Made by a program: the position numbers and the translations under genes. Below are positions 8,195 to 17,732 of a stretch of DNA of 64,000 nucleotides, one piece after another. A model generated the notes under the pieces. That model made no database searches, had not been told where the DNA came from, and saw nothing but the letters and a program-made list of their open reading frames with translations. Origin of the DNA: an uncultured Sphingomonadaceae bacterium (GTDB lineage Bacteria > Pseudomonadota > Alphaproteobacteria > Sphingomonadales > Sphingomonadaceae); contig CANMBD010000002.1 in the NCBI GenBank assembly GCA_947495985.1, forward strand, positions 372,001 to 436,000, in the 5' to 3' direction. The number at the start of each line of letters is the position of its first letter. The stretch's first letter is position 1.

Positions 8195-8947
8195 ATGAAC
8201 CAAACAGCCAGCGAAAATCTGGGCATGCCTGATCATGGCAATGATCATGGTTTGAAAGGGCATCTCGGCCTCGGACTCTGGGTCACTCTATTTGCCTTTT
8301 TCGCGCTGTTTCTATTGCCGGCCGAACAGGCACGGGCGTCCGGTTCCAGCTATACTGTCACCGAGACCATTGAGACGTTCGAATATGATCTTGTCGAACC
8401 GGAACGCCAGAGCGGCTGGTCCAGCGCTCTTGCGCAGGAAAGCTATGGGCCTTTTCGTGTCATATCGGAAGATACGGCGGAAATGTCGGGCACCGTGGAC
8501 AGCTATTCGCCGACCCTGTTTCAGCAAATGCTCCAACAACATCCCGGTATCAAACATATCGTAATGATCGACTGTGACGGGTCCATTGATGAAGATGCCA
8601 ATCTGAGCCTCGCCCGGCAAATTCGCCATGCCGGGATCAGCACACATGTACCTGCGCGCGGTTCCGTGCGCTCAGGTGCGGTTGAGCTGTTTCTCGCCGG
8701 TGTGCGGCACACTGCCGACAAGGGTGCTGAGTTTATCGTCCATAGCTGGATTGATGAAGACGGGCGGGAAGCCAATGACTATCCGCCCAATGATCCGGTG
8801 CATGCCGAATATCTGCGCTACTATGCCGAAATGGGCATTCCCGCTGACAAGGCCCGTGCCTTTTATGCACTGACCAACAGCGTTCCTTTTGCCCAGCAGC
8901 TCAAACTGTCCCGCAACGACCTAGTCCGCTTCCAACTGTTACACTAA
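8195..8947 (+). CDS. exported ClpP/crotonase-fold protein (COG3904-like)
   Basis: About 250 residues. A cytoplasmic stub precedes a membrane/signal segment (GLGLWVTLFAFFALFLLP) ending at an Ala-rich cleavage region. The body resembles COG3904, periplasmic proteins of the ClpP/crotonase superfamily: an IKHIVMIDCDGSID strand, a candidate nucleophile region RGSVRSGAVELFLAGV and a candidate catalytic His in EFIVHSW. Substrate unknown. The start is the ATG after CGGGG; one ten codons downstream is also possible. It stands alone, divergent from comM. Confidence 0.6.
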   Translation: MNQTASENLGMPDHGNDHGLKGHLGLGLWVTLFAFFALFLLPAEQARASGSSYTVTETIETFEYDLVEPERQSGWSSALAQESYGPFRVISEDTAEMSGTVDSYSPTLFQQMLQQHPGIKHIVMIDCDGSIDEDANLSLARQIRHAGISTHVPARGSVRSGAVELFLAGVRHTADKGAEFIVHSWIDEDGREANDYPPNDPVHAEYLRYYAEMGIPADKARAFYALTNSVPFAQQLKLSRNDLVRFQLLH

Positions 8948-9107
8948 GGGCAATATCCATATTGACGGGTGTGCGTTGCGGGTTCGGCGATTCTGCTCCG
9001 TCTCTCATTCATGCTATATGCATAAAATAGAATGATAATCGACCAAGAGCGTGATTTCTTCGACAGTGCGGCTTGCGGGTCATGCTGCGATGCATCACAT
9101 AGAGCGC

Positions 9108-9446
9108 ATGAAAGTGGATATGGACGAGAAACTGAGGAAAAAAAGGTGGAGATACACATCGGGATCGCGTTTTGCGCTGTCGATGCTCGGCTTTGCGCTA
9201 ATGCTGCTGTCCCCTATCGTCGGCGCTATTCCCGGGCCCGGTTTCATTATCATGTTTCCGGTCGGACTGGCTCTTGTGCTACAAAATTCACGCTGGGCGA
9301 AGAAGCGATACGTGGATTTCAAGCAGCGTTTTCCGAAATATGGTCAATGGACCGACTGGGCCATGCGCCGCAAACGGCACAAGAAGCTGCCGGATGATTT
9401 TGAACTGCCGATATTCGGTAAGGTAAAAACCAAGTCAGAAAGCTGA
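9108..9446 (+). CDS. PGPGW-type small transmembrane protein
   Basis: About 112 residues with two hydrophobic stretches (SRFALSMLGFALMLLSPIVG and FIIMFPVGLALVLQ) around the motif IPGPGF, resembling the PGPGW transmembrane family. A basic C-terminal tail (RRKRHKKLP) would be cytosolic. Function unknown. The start is uncertain: ATGs at 9108 and 9120, or GTG at 9051. It precedes the rpmH leader region on the same strand. Confidence 0.6.
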   Translation: MKVDMDEKLRKKRWRYTSGSRFALSMLGFALMLLSPIVGAIPGPGFIIMFPVGLALVLQNSRWAKKRYVDFKQRFPKYGQWTDWAMRRKRHKKLPDDFELPIFGKVKTKSES

Positions 9447-9488
9447 TCTTTTTGTGCCACTTTTTTTAAGCGAACCTCGGGCTAACGC

Positions 9489-9558
9489 TTGACTTTCTGC
9501 GGCTGCACACTTATCCGCAGCGTCAACAAGGTGGCCGCAGCTTTTAGCGGCCTTTTTT
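9489..9558 (+). ncRNA. structured rpmH leader: long stem-loop plus terminator-like hairpin
   Basis: Two hairpins lie in tandem 30 bases before rpmH. Hairpin 1 pairs TTGAC (9489-9493) with GTCAA (9522-9526) and CTGCGG (9497-9502) with CCGCAG (9515-9520). Hairpin 2 pairs GGCCGC (9533-9538) with GCGGCC (9547-9552) and is followed by TTTTTT, a standard intrinsic terminator. Only about 30 bases remain between the T-run and rpmH, so the terminator probably lies inside the rpmH transcript as an attenuator. Alternatively it ends the upstream gene and rpmH starts within those bases. Confidence 0.5.
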
Positions 9559-9587
9559 ATCGAAATTTTAGACGTAGGATAAACGCG

Positions 9588-9722
9588 ATGAAGCGCACAT
9601 TTCAACCGAGCCGCCTGGTCCGCAAACGGCGCCATGGTTTCCGTGCCCGCAAGGCAACTGTTGGAGGCCGCAAAGTGCTGGCTGCCCGCCGTTCGCGTGG
9701 CCGCAAGAAGCTCTCTGCCTAA
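9588..9722 (+). CDS. rpmH: 50S ribosomal protein L34
   Basis: 44-residue, highly basic protein with the L34 signature [21 protein letters not shown]34 sits in the large subunit near the exit tunnel. The start is the ATG after TAGGAT. It opens the conserved alphaproteobacterial cluster rpmH-rnpA-yidD-yidC-engB, which couples ribosome, RNase P and membrane insertion genes. Confidence 0.98.
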   Translation: MKRTFQPSRLVRKRRHGFRARKATVGGRKVLAARRSRGRKKLSA

Positions 9723-9755
9723 GGCACCTGCTCCTGCAGATAATCGGGTGATGCG

Positions 9756-10151
9756 GTGATCGATCCGCAGCCTCAACTTACCGAGAAGAAAAGACCCGTT
9801 CGCGATATCCAGGTGATTCGCAAGCGCCCGGATTTTCTTGCGGCGAATCGCGGCAAGCGATTCGTGACGCCCAGTTTTGTGCTGCTGGTATATAAGCGCC
9901 CGGAAGATCATCCCGTCGTTTCAGAAACTATACGCTACGGCATCACTGTAACAAAAAAAATCGGCAACGCGGTGGCCCGCAACCGGATGAAGCGCCGATT
10001 TCGCGCGCTTTTGGCCGAAACACTCCCGCAATATGGTATAATCGGAGCGGATCATATCATGATTGGCCGTAAGGAAAATGAGGAACGAGATTTCATCGTG
10101 ATGAAAACAGACCTTGAAAAAGCCCTAAAACATCTCGCGAAAAAGCTCTGA
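9756..10151 (+). CDS. rnpA: ribonuclease P protein component
   Basis: Protein subunit of RNase P, which assists RnpB RNA in trimming tRNA 5' leaders. The conserved RNP-binding segment [17 protein letters not shown] lies in the middle and is strongly basic. The start is GTG; a nearby ATG at 9751 is closed by TGA after two codons. It begins 33 bases after rpmH. At 131 residues it is normal for the family. Confidence 0.95.
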   Translation: MIDPQPQLTEKKRPVRDIQVIRKRPDFLAANRGKRFVTPSFVLLVYKRPEDHPVVSETIRYGITVTKKIGNAVARNRMKRRFRALLAETLPQYGIIGADHIMIGRKENEERDFIVMKTDLEKALKHLAKKL

Positions 10152-10156
10152 AAGCC

Positions 10157-10369
10157 ATGATAAAAGCCGTTTTCATCTTCTTTGTACGCTGCTGGCAATG
10201 GGGCCCGTCACGCATTTTGCCACCGACCTGCCGGTACAGTCCGACCTGTTCAGCCTATGCGATCGAGGCGATCGAAAAACACGGTGCATTTAAGGGTAGC
10301 TGGTTGGGCGCGAAACGGCTATTGCGCTGTCATCCGTGGGGGGGCTCTGGTTATGACTCGGTTCCCTGA
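10157..10369 (+). CDS. yidD: membrane protein insertion efficiency factor YidD
   Basis: 70-residue YidD, an inner-membrane-associated protein that aids YidC-dependent insertion. The family signature is clear: [22 protein letters not shown] followed by [21 protein letters not shown], with three conserved Cys. Five bases separate it from rnpA, and yidC follows after 91 bases holding a small CACCAG/TTGGTG hairpin. Confidence 0.97.
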   Translation: MIKAVFIFFVRCWQWGPSRILPPTCRYSPTCSAYAIEAIEKHGAFKGSWLGAKRLLRCHPWGGSGYDSVP

Positions 10370-10460
10370 ACCCAATATTATATCGAGCTGATTGAATAGG
10401 ACAGGCACCAGTCTTACTTGGTGTAAAACCGATCTTTAAGACCAGAGTTTAGGAAAAATA

Positions 10461-12290
10461 GTGGACGACAAGCGTAATATCATCATGGCGGTCTTGCTAA
10501 CCGGCATCATTCTGTTTGGCTGGCCAGTCCTGATGGAAACATTTTTCCCGGACATGGTGAACAAGAATGAAGCGGTCGAGCAATCCGAACAGGCGGCTTC
10601 CGATTCAGAAGGCATCACGCAGGCTGATGGGTCCACTCCCGCTGTTTCAACCACTGCCGGTTCCGCTGCTATTGGGGCAGATGCGGCCGCCGGCACGATC
10701 CGCACGCTGCCGGTCGTTCTTGCTGAAAACCCGCGTGTGGCGATTGAAACGCCGCGTCTCAAAGGTTCGATAAATCTGCAGGGCGCACGGTTCGATGATC
10801 TGACGCTGACCGATCATACGACAGAATTGGACAAGGACAGCCCACCAGTGCGTCTATTCTCTCCATCCGGAACCAAAGACGCCTATTTCAGTCGCTTTGG
10901 CTGGGCCGGGGACGGCGTGACTTTGCCGGACGACAAAACGATCTGGACGGCGGATCAGGAAAAACTGACCCCTGAAACTCCGGTAACGCTCAGCTGGGAC
11001 AATGAGACCGGACAGACATTTGCGATCACATTTTCTATTGATGAGAACTACCTAGTCACGGCGGAACAAAGCGCCACCAATCGCGGCGAAAATACTATCG
11101 CGCTGAATCCTTTCGGCATTATCAGCCGGGTACGTGATCTCGACAATGTACCGCCGGGTGAGGCGGATAGCTGGACCATTCATATCGGCCCGATGGGCGT
11201 CTTTGACGGCACGGCCAATTTCGACACAGATTATGAAGATGTTGATGAAGCGGGCGCCAATGGCATCGCCGCGAATGCGACCAAGGGCTGGATCGGTTTT
11301 ACCGACAAATATTGGCTCGGCGCGCTGATCCCGGTCAGTAATGCCAAGGTGGAAGCAAAATTCCGTGCCGGTAGCGGTGACATCTATCAGGCGCAGATCG
11401 CGCGCGAAAATGCACAGGTCATTGCCCCCAGCAAGGTGTTGACGACCACGACCCGTCTATTCGCCGGTGCCAAGGAGACGGCGCTGCTCGACACCTATAA
11501 AGAACAATATGACATCACTCTGCTCGACCGTGCAGTAGACTGGGGCTGGTTCTACTGGTTCGAAAAGCCGCTTTTCTATCTGCTCGATTGGTTGTTCAAA
11601 TTTTCCGGCAATTTTGGTGTTGCGATCATCCTGATGACCTTTGTGGTGCGCGGGATCATGTTCCCGATTGCGCAGAAGCAATTCGCTTCCATGGCCCAAA
11701 TGCGCGCCGTGCAGCCGAAGATGAAGAAAATTCAGGAAAAATATAAGGAAGATAAACAGAAGCAGCAGCAGGAAATCATGAAGCTGTATAAGGATGAAAA
11801 GGTCAATCCGCTTGCCGGGTGCTTGCCCATCTTCCTGCAAATTCCAATCTTCTTTGCGCTCTACAAGGTGCTGATGCTTTCCATCGAAATGCGCCATCAA
11901 CCGTTTACGCTTTGGATCAAGGATTTGTCGGCGCCCGACCCGCTGACGCCGGTCAATCTGTTCGGCCTGATCCCGTTTGATCCACCCAGCTTCCTCGCTG
12001 TCGGTATCCTGCCAATCCTGATGGGCATTACGATGCACTATCAATTCAAGCTGAACCCCCAGCAAATGGATCCGATGCAGCAACAGATTTTCGGCCTGAT
12101 GCCGTGGATTCTGGTCTTCATCATGGCACCTTTTGCCGCCGGCTTGCAGCTCTATTGGACAGTGTCCAACCTCCTCACAATCGCGCAGCAGAAATGGCTC
12201 TATTCCCGCCATCCACAGCTGAAAGAGCAAATGGCCAAGGATGCTGAGGAAAAAGCGAAAAAGGCTGCGGAAGAAAAAGCGGGCGCATGA
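10461..12290 (+). CDS. yidC: membrane protein insertase YidC
   Basis: 609-residue YidC/Oxa1/Alb3 insertase, acting alone or with SecYEG. It has an N-terminal signal-anchor (about residues 8-25), a large periplasmic beta domain (about 70-345) and the five-helix insertase core (about 370-585) with the amphipathic coiled coil [20 protein letters not shown]. It ends in a Lys/Ala-rich tail. The start is GTG at GTGGACGACAAGCG. The stop overlaps the engB ATG (ATGA). Confidence 0.97.
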   Translation: MDDKRNIIMAVLLTGIILFGWPVLMETFFPDMVNKNEAVEQSEQAASDSEGITQADGSTPAVSTTAGSAAIGADAAAGTIRTLPVVLAENPRVAIETPRLKGSINLQGARFDDLTLTDHTTELDKDSPPVRLFSPSGTKDAYFSRFGWAGDGVTLPDDKTIWTADQEKLTPETPVTLSWDNETGQTFAITFSIDENYLVTAEQSATNRGENTIALNPFGIISRVRDLDNVPPGEADSWTIHIGPMGVFDGTANFDTDYEDVDEAGANGIAANATKGWIGFTDKYWLGALIPVSNAKVEAKFRAGSGDIYQAQIARENAQVIAPSKVLTTTTRLFAGAKETALLDTYKEQYDITLLDRAVDWGWFYWFEKPLFYLLDWLFKFSGNFGVAIILMTFVVRGIMFPIAQKQFASMAQMRAVQPKMKKIQEKYKEDKQKQQQEIMKLYKDEKVNPLAGCLPIFLQIPIFFALYKVLMLSIEMRHQPFTLWIKDLSAPDPLTPVNLFGLIPFDPPSFLAVGILPILMGITMHYQFKLNPQQMDPMQQQIFGLMPWILVFIMAPFAAGLQLYWTVSNLLTIAQQKWLYSRHPQLKEQMAKDAEEKAKKAAEEKAGA

Positions 12291-12907
12291 CCCCGCTTCA
12301 TCCGAAAATTTTCTCCGGGCCGATTTCTTTTCTGAAATCGGCACCGCAGCTGCAATTTTTGCCGGATCCGACGGTCCCGGAAATTGCCTTTGCGGGCCGA
12401 TCCAATGTGGGCAAGTCATCGCTGATCAATGCGCTGACCGGTCGCAACGGGCTTGCGCGGACATCCAATACGCCGGGCCGGACACAGGAATTGAACTTCT
12501 TCGATATCGGCGATCCGCTCATCTTCCGGATTTGCGATATGCCCGGCTATGGCTTTGCCAAGGCGCCGCCGAAAGTGGTTCAAAAATGGCGTTACCTGAT
12601 CAACGATTATCTGCGCGGACGGCAAGTGCTCAAGCGGACTTTTGTGCTGATCGACAGCCGTCACGGGATCAAGAACACCGATGAAGATGTGCTGGATATG
12701 CTCGACAAGGCAGCCGTCAGCTACCGGATTGTTATGACCAAGGCGGACAAGGTGAAAACAGCCGCTCTGGAAGCGACCAAGGCAAAGGTCATGGCAGAGG
12801 CGAAGAAGCATCCCGCCGCGCATCCCGATCTGATCGTTACCTCTTCAGAGAAAAAGCAGGGCATTGACGAGCTGCGCACGGCTGTCCTGGAAGCCGTTCA
12901 GATATAG
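12287..12907 (+). CDS. engB: ribosome biogenesis GTP-binding protein EngB/YsxC
   Basis: TRAFAC-class GTPase needed for late 50S assembly. G1 [10 protein letters not shown]2/switch I with NTPGRTQ, G3 DMPGYGFA, G4 TKAD and a G5-like TSSEKKQG are visible in order. Translation is coupled to yidC by an ATGA overlap. The final codons and stop sit in a 12-base tandem duplication (12896-12919). Confidence 0.96.
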   Translation: MTPLHPKIFSGPISFLKSAPQLQFLPDPTVPEIAFAGRSNVGKSSLINALTGRNGLARTSNTPGRTQELNFFDIGDPLIFRICDMPGYGFAKAPPKVVQKWRYLINDYLRGRQVLKRTFVLIDSRHGIKNTDEDVLDMLDKAAVSYRIVMTKADKVKTAALEATKAKVMAEAKKHPAAHPDLIVTSSEKKQGIDELRTAVLEAVQI

Positions 12908-12919
12908 GTTCAGATATCG
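12896..12919 (+). repeat. 12-base tandem duplication over the engB stop
   Basis: GTTCAGATATAG at 12896-12907 is followed by GTTCAGATATCG at 12908-12919. The first unit contains the TAG stop of engB. Probably a recent slippage event. Confidence 0.7.
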
Positions 12920-13009
12920 GTTGGCATAACTTTCCTCATCGCCATCGCGAATATCAGGATATAAGATTCCCGCTTTCGCTTGCATGATGAGTGAGTTAGA
13001 TATGTGTCT

Positions 13010-13681
13010 ATGAAACTGATAATCGGAAACAAAGCCTATTCCAGCTGGTCCATGCGCGGATGGCTCGCCTGCAAACAATCCGGCCTCTCTTTTGAAGAGC
13101 TCACCGTTCCGCTCTATGGAGAGGATTGGGATGATGTGCGGGAGACCGAAAATTTTGCACCATCAGGCGGAAAAGTACCGATCCTGTGGGATGGCGAAAG
13201 CGTGATCTGGGACAGTCTGGCGATTATCGACTGGCTCGCCGACAAAACCCATCGTGACCGTTTCTGGCCCAAGGACGAAACCGCCCGCGGCATGGCCCGG
13301 TCGATGGCCGCCGAAATGCACAGCGGCTTCATGGCTCTGCGCAAGCAATGCCCGATGAACACACGCAAACGCTATGAAGGGCTTCAATTCACGCCAGAGG
13401 TCATTCAAGACGCTGCCCGCATCATGCAGCTTTGGGCACAAGCGCGGGCGCGCTTTGGTCGCGGCGGCCCGTTTCTATTTGGCACTTTTGGCGCTGTCGA
13501 TATCATGTACGCCCCGATCGTATCGCGTTTCCAGACCTACGGCGTTCAGGTTCCCGGCTTTGCCGCATCCTATATGGACACCATATTGGGCCATGACTGG
13601 ATGGTGGAATGGATGGAGGCTGCCGAGGAAGAACCCTGGGTGATCGAACATTTCGATACGCCAGAAGCTGCAAAAGGCTGA
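13010..13681 (+). CDS. glutathione S-transferase family protein
   Basis: Soluble two-domain GST. The N-terminal thioredoxin fold begins KLIIGNKAYSSWSMRGWL, where the SSWS region holds the usual catalytic Ser. It has the cis-Pro segment GGKVPILWDGE and the ES(V)IWDSLAI glutathione-binding motif. The C-terminal all-helical domain follows from about residue 85. Substrate unknown. A GTG two codons upstream (13004) is an alternative start. It is followed closely by dapE (9 bases), so the two may be co-transcribed. Confidence 0.88.
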   Translation: MKLIIGNKAYSSWSMRGWLACKQSGLSFEELTVPLYGEDWDDVRETENFAPSGGKVPILWDGESVIWDSLAIIDWLADKTHRDRFWPKDETARGMARSMAAEMHSGFMALRKQCPMNTRKRYEGLQFTPEVIQDAARIMQLWAQARARFGRGGPFLFGTFGAVDIMYAPIVSRFQTYGVQVPGFAASYMDTILGHDWMVEWMEAAEEEPWVIEHFDTPEAAKG

Positions 13682-13690
13682 ACCAAAAGC

Positions 13691-14833
13691 ATGAGCAACT
13701 CTAGCGCCCTTGAACTGGCCAAACGGCTGATCGCTTGTCCGAGCATCACGCCCGCAACGGGGCGAGTGTTTGACGAAATGGAAGCGATGCTGGAGCCTCT
13801 GGGTTTTGAAGTGTCACGCTTTATTGCCGGCGACAGGCCAGAGGATGAAGGTCTGGGCGGAGCGGTCGAAAATCTCTTCGCGATCCGCAAGGGACGGGAA
13901 GGATCGCGCCATTTCGCTTTTGCCGGACATCTGGACGTAGTGCCTCCCGGTGAAGGTTGGGGCACCGATCCGTTTGTTCCCGAGGTCAAAGGCGATTTGC
14001 TTCACGGGCGCGGCGCGGTGGATATGAAAGGCAGTATCGCCTCCTTTGTGAGCGCGCTTCACAATTTGCCGAGCGACTTGGGTACGATCAGCCTGATCAT
14101 CACCGGTGACGAAGAAGGGCCGGCGCGTTTTGGTACAGTTGCCTTGATGGACCTGATGGCCGAGCGCGGTATTACGCCTGATCTTTGCCTTGTGGGTGAG
14201 CCGACATCGGTGAACCGGCTGGGTGACATGATGAAAATCGGTCGGCGCGGTTCAGTCAATATGTGGATCACCGTCAATGGAACGCAAGGCCATGTTGCCT
14301 ATCCTCATCTCGCTGACAATCCGATCACCAAGCTGGGCAAGATCCTGAGCGAGATCGACGCAGTCCAGCTCGATGAAGGCACGGACTGGTTTCAGCCCAG
14401 TAATATCGAATTTACCGATATCCATGTCGGCAATCCCGCACATAACGTGATCCCTGCCAAAGCCGAAGGGCGCTTGTCGATCCGATTCAATGATCAGCAT
14501 AGCGGCGATAGCCTGAGCATGTTGGTCCGCGAAATTGTCGAGCGCCATGGCGGCGAACTGAACCCGATTATTTCCGGCGAGCCATTTCTGACACCACCGG
14601 GGGAATTGTCCGGCCTGATTGGCGATGCGATTGCGGAAGTGACCGGGGTCGAACCGGAATTATCCACGACGGGCGGCACGTCTGATGCGCGGTTCCTGTC
14701 GAAAATTGTGCCCGTCGTGGAATTTGGACTTTGTAATGCGACCATGCACAAGCTGGACGAAGCAGTGGCGGTGGATGACTTGGATCAGTTATCGAAAATT
14801 TACGCGCTGGTTGTTGAACGAGCGCTTGGCTAA
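13691..14833 (+). CDS. dapE: succinyl-diaminopimelate desuccinylase
   Basis: Zinc-dependent M20 hydrolase of the lysine/meso-DAP pathway, cleaving N-succinyl-LL-DAP. Metal ligands are seen in FAGHLDVVPPG, GAVDMKGS, TGDEEGPA and VGEPT, and the late ligand in NATMHKLDE. 380 residues is normal. It ends three bases before the convergent Smr gene. Confidence 0.95.
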   Translation: MSNSSALELAKRLIACPSITPATGRVFDEMEAMLEPLGFEVSRFIAGDRPEDEGLGGAVENLFAIRKGREGSRHFAFAGHLDVVPPGEGWGTDPFVPEVKGDLLHGRGAVDMKGSIASFVSALHNLPSDLGTISLIITGDEEGPARFGTVALMDLMAERGITPDLCLVGEPTSVNRLGDMMKIGRRGSVNMWITVNGTQGHVAYPHLADNPITKLGKILSEIDAVQLDEGTDWFQPSNIEFTDIHVGNPAHNVIPAKAEGRLSIRFNDQHSGDSLSMLVREIVERHGGELNPIISGEPFLTPPGELSGLIGDAIAEVTGVEPELSTTGGTSDARFLSKIVPVVEFGLCNATMHKLDEAVAVDDLDQLSKIYALVVERALG

Positions 14834-14836
14834 GAA

Positions 14837-15397
14837 TTATCGCCGCCGCCGCAAAATAATGTAAAGCGCCCCTGCCCCGCCGTGACGGGGGTGCGCGCGC
14901 CTGACCGCCGCGATATGGGACGCGTGGCGGGACGCGGCCAGCCAATCCGAGATTGCTGCCCGTATGGCGCCGCGGCCACCTTCACGGCGGCGTTGTTCTT
15001 CGCTGCGCGCTTTGCCGGTGATCAGCAATATCGCTCGATGGCCTGCGGCGATACTCAATTCCAAGGCACTATCGAGCCGTCCATGGGCCGACGACAATGT
15101 ATATCCATGCAGATCAATCGTCACATCAGGCTGGACGACCCCCTTGTTCAGGCGGCGGTCCCAATGGCCGTCGAGCCCCGCTTTTTCCGGAATGGCGACC
15201 TGCTCTCTCAGCGGAATCGCCTTGGCTGGGGCACCGCCGAATGTTGCCGCTGTAATGGGTCCACGTACCTCCGGCAGCTTCTTCGCCACCGGCAGTGCTT
15301 GAACACGGCGGACGCGCGCTTGATCCAGCGGCTCCACCGTCTCAATGACTTTCTGCCACAGCGCCTTTTCACCGGCGGTAAGAGGCCGGTCAGACAT
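14837..15397 (-). CDS. Smr (small MutS-related) domain protein
   Basis: 186-residue protein with a C-terminal Smr domain: VTIDLHGYTLSSAHGRLDSAL, then ILLITGKARS and a terminal GGAGALYIILRR. Smr domains are nicking nucleases or RNA endonucleases; the DLHG and H/G-K motifs are kept. The N-terminal 90 residues look like an unstructured linker. It lies directly downstream of mltA, five bases away, so probably the second gene of that unit. Confidence 0.87.
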   Translation of the reverse strand: MSDRPLTAGEKALWQKVIETVEPLDQARVRRVQALPVAKKLPEVRGPITAATFGGAPAKAIPLREQVAIPEKAGLDGHWDRRLNKGVVQPDVTIDLHGYTLSSAHGRLDSALELSIAAGHRAILLITGKARSEEQRRREGGRGAIRAAISDWLAASRHASHIAAVRRAHPRHGGAGALYIILRRRR

Positions 15398-15402
15398 ACG
15401 GC

Positions 15403-16707
15403 CTAGTTGCCCTGCTTGCTTTGGAGCAGCTTGGCCACACTGCCTTTAGGCAAGAAGATCAACGCCTGTCCGCGCGATGACATGCCGCCAGCGATTTGGG
15501 CGGCCTCCTCTCCTGCACCCCAAAAGGTATCGAAGCGGTTTGCACCCTTGATCGCACCGCCAGTATCCTGCGCGATCCAAAGGCCGTCCGCAATATTGTG
15601 CTCCATATCGAGGAATACCGGCGCGCCGAGCGGAACAAATTTCCGGTCAGCCGCGACCGATGTGCGGCCAACGACGGGGTGGCCCATGGCACCCAAAGGT
15701 CCGGGACCGGTCAGTTCGCGAAAGAAAATATAGCTTTTATTTTCCCGCATGATCTTGCGGCCTTCTGCCGGATTGGCCCGCAACCACTCGATAATGCCTT
15801 GCATATTGGTCTTGCCATCAGCGAGTAACCCGCGTTCACGCATCACGCGGCCAATGCCAGTATAGTCACGGCCATTTTGCCCGTCATAACCAATCCGCAT
15901 AACCGACCCATTAGGCATGGCGACACGGCCGGAGCCTTGAATCTGCAGGAAGAAAAATTCGATATAATCAGACGCCCAGGCCAGTTCGAGGCCCTTCCCC
16001 TGCAGCGCGCCATCGTCAATCTGCGCGCGTTCTTCAAACGGCACCAACCTGGTGCCGTCCACCTTGCCGCGGATACGCTTGTCTTTCAAATCGTCGGAAA
16101 ACTGGCCAAGATCAACATCGAGCAAATTGGACGGGCGCTTGTAGATGGGTACCTGACTGCCATTGGTGCGCACGCGGGAGCCTTGAATCTGTGGTTCAAA
16201 ATAGCCCGTAGCAAAGGCCTTGCCATCACCAACCTGCACCGCTTCAAAATAGCGTTCAAAAAAACTGCGCGCATCGCCATCGGGCCAACCGCTGGCGGCA
16301 TCGCAGGATTGCCGCCAATCTTCGCCCTGGGTCAGGCCGCTATTGTCAGTCCGCCGTACCAAGGACGAACAGCTGGTGCGAAAAGACTGCAGCGCCGCAC
16401 GGGCTTTGCCCGATTGCAGATTAAGCGATGAAATATCAGGGCCCAGCGCAACGCCCACACCAGTCGCCCTGGTGTCATCGTCAGAAACAGGCGTGACCTG
16501 ATCAGAGGTGACGGCCTCGAAAGTCCCGGCCGTTTGACTGACTGGTGCTTGCCGGACGGGATTACGCGCTGGTTCGGAGCTAGACGGCGGACCTGCAGTC
16601 CATTGATCGTCTTCAGCAGGTGCGCCGCGGGCCGTACCTTCGGGAATAATCGATAGCGAACAGGCGCTGACAAGCGCCATTGCGCCAAATAATCCCCCGA
16701 TTTTCAT
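15403..16707 (-). CDS. mltA: membrane-bound lytic murein transglycosylase A
   Basis: Lipoprotein that cleaves glycan strands with 1,6-anhydro product formation. I set the start at the ATG giving MKIGGLFGAMALVSAC, a lipobox-like signal. The MltA beta-barrel (about 130-310) is followed by the 3D domain carrying DTGGAIKGANRFDTFWG with catalytic-type aspartates. GSGRV and the YFEP motif are also present. It is downstream of the Tim44-like gene by 28 bases. Confidence 0.92.
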   Translation of the reverse strand: MKIGGLFGAMALVSACSLSIIPEGTARGAPAEDDQWTAGPPSSSEPARNPVRQAPVSQTAGTFEAVTSDQVTPVSDDDTRATGVGVALGPDISSLNLQSGKARAALQSFRTSCSSLVRRTDNSGLTQGEDWRQSCDAASGWPDGDARSFFERYFEAVQVGDGKAFATGYFEPQIQGSRVRTNGSQVPIYKRPSNLLDVDLGQFSDDLKDKRIRGKVDGTRLVPFEERAQIDDGALQGKGLELAWASDYIEFFFLQIQGSGRVAMPNGSVMRIGYDGQNGRDYTGIGRVMRERGLLADGKTNMQGIIEWLRANPAEGRKIMRENKSYIFFRELTGPGPLGAMGHPVVGRTSVAADRKFVPLGAPVFLDMEHNIADGLWIAQDTGGAIKGANRFDTFWGAGEEAAQIAGGMSSRGQALIFLPKGSVAKLLQSKQGN

Positions 16708-16735
16708 GATTGTAATGCTTCGTCCCACGCAGGAC

Positions 16736-17425
16736 TTACGCTTCATCTGTCTCGTCGAGAATCCAGTTCGGATCGGCACTGGAAAGATCGCGCATGAAGG
16801 TCCAGACGTCATGCGTCTCGACCGCATCAGTAAGCGATCCGCCGATCAATTTACCGTCCTTGTCTTTGACAACAGCGGCGATATCGGCATCAAAGCGCAC
16901 CGTGATCCGCGCCATCCGGCGATCATAATCCGCATCGGCAATCCGTGCCTCCTCAATCCTTACCAGACGGTTTTCCAAGACCTCGCCATTGGCTTCACGG
17001 GCGTCAATGGCCTCGACAAAGCTTTCATAGACATCATCGTCGCACAATTCTTTCAACTGCTCGCGATCGCCGGTCCAAAATGCTTCCAAAATCATGCCAT
17101 AGGCAGCCTTGGCACCCTCGACAAAACGTCCAGCATCGAAATTGCGGTCCGCATTGATGATTGCACGCATGCCCGATTCGGCAGCGGCATCATAGATCAT
17201 CGTTGGTTGTGGCGCCGGAGCAGGTGAAGCGGGGACGATATCTGGAATCGGACTATCCCGCTGATCATCGCGCACAGACCGGTCTTGAGCGCGCTTATCC
17301 AAGCCATTCTCTACGTTTCGGGGGGTATGCTCCTGCTCATGGCCGGTGCGTTTACCCAAAACGGAATAGAGGCGCAGGCCCAAAAAAGCAGCTACCATCG
17401 CTAAAAGAACAATCTCGATAGTCAC
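16736..17425 (-). CDS. Tim44/TimA-like membrane-anchored protein
   Basis: One N-terminal transmembrane helix, a Pro/Glu-rich linker (about 25-75) and a C-terminal Tim44-like domain (NTF2 fold, about 85-225, starting FDAGRFVEGAKAAYGMILEAF). The alphaproteobacterial counterpart TimA is linked to envelope protein handling; its partner is unknown here. GTG start with GGAG five bases upstream. It diverges from secB, a conserved arrangement in sphingomonads that fits an export role. Confidence 0.87.
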   Translation of the reverse strand: MTIEIVLLAMVAAFLGLRLYSVLGKRTGHEQEHTPRNVENGLDKRAQDRSVRDDQRDSPIPDIVPASPAPAPQPTMIYDAAAESGMRAIINADRNFDAGRFVEGAKAAYGMILEAFWTGDREQLKELCDDDVYESFVEAIDAREANGEVLENRLVRIEEARIADADYDRRMARITVRFDADIAAVVKDKDGKLIGGSLTDAVETHDVWTFMRDLSSADPNWILDETDEA

Positions 17426-17732
17426 GATATCTCCAATATCTCAGTTACCCCCTACATAGGCAGGAACTGCGCCAGTTTCAAATGGCTTTCGCGTCTTTTA
17501 CACGCGGCTGCGCTTAATGTAGTCACAATCGGTTCATAACTTCTGACGGTTTATCCGTCTGATTGTGAATGGCCGCTGACGAAATTATGCCAATGTCGCT
17601 GCATTATAGACCGGACAGCCAGCACATTTCGGGCATTGCCCTGTCCCCCATCCCCTGCTAGGCGCGCTGCAAACGGGGCATGGCTATGCTCCAGATCTGA
17701 ATATTGTGGAATATCCCGAAAGGACGAGCCAA
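17426..17732. promoter_or_regulatory. divergent control region, tim44-like and secB
   Basis: A 307-base gene-free stretch. A nested dyad at 17524-17567 is its only clear structure: CACAATC (17524-17530) pairs with GATTGTG (17561-17567), and inside them GACGG (17545-17549) pairs with CCGTC (17555-17559). I see no convincing promoter hexamers and no RNA gene. Confidence 0.45.

Noticed and set aside
9489..9516. TTGACT-N17-TATCCG promoter for rpmH
   Set aside because: TTGAC is also the left arm of hairpin 1 and the -10 is poor. The structured-leader reading explains more bases.
9511..9519. DnaA-box-like TTATCCGCA near rpmH
   Set aside because: A single box with one mismatch, inside hairpin 1, with no dnaA gene or AT-rich unwinding region. 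Not enough for an origin.
12896..12919. 12-base tandem as a regulatory site
   Set aside because: It covers a stop codon and is most simply a slippage duplication.
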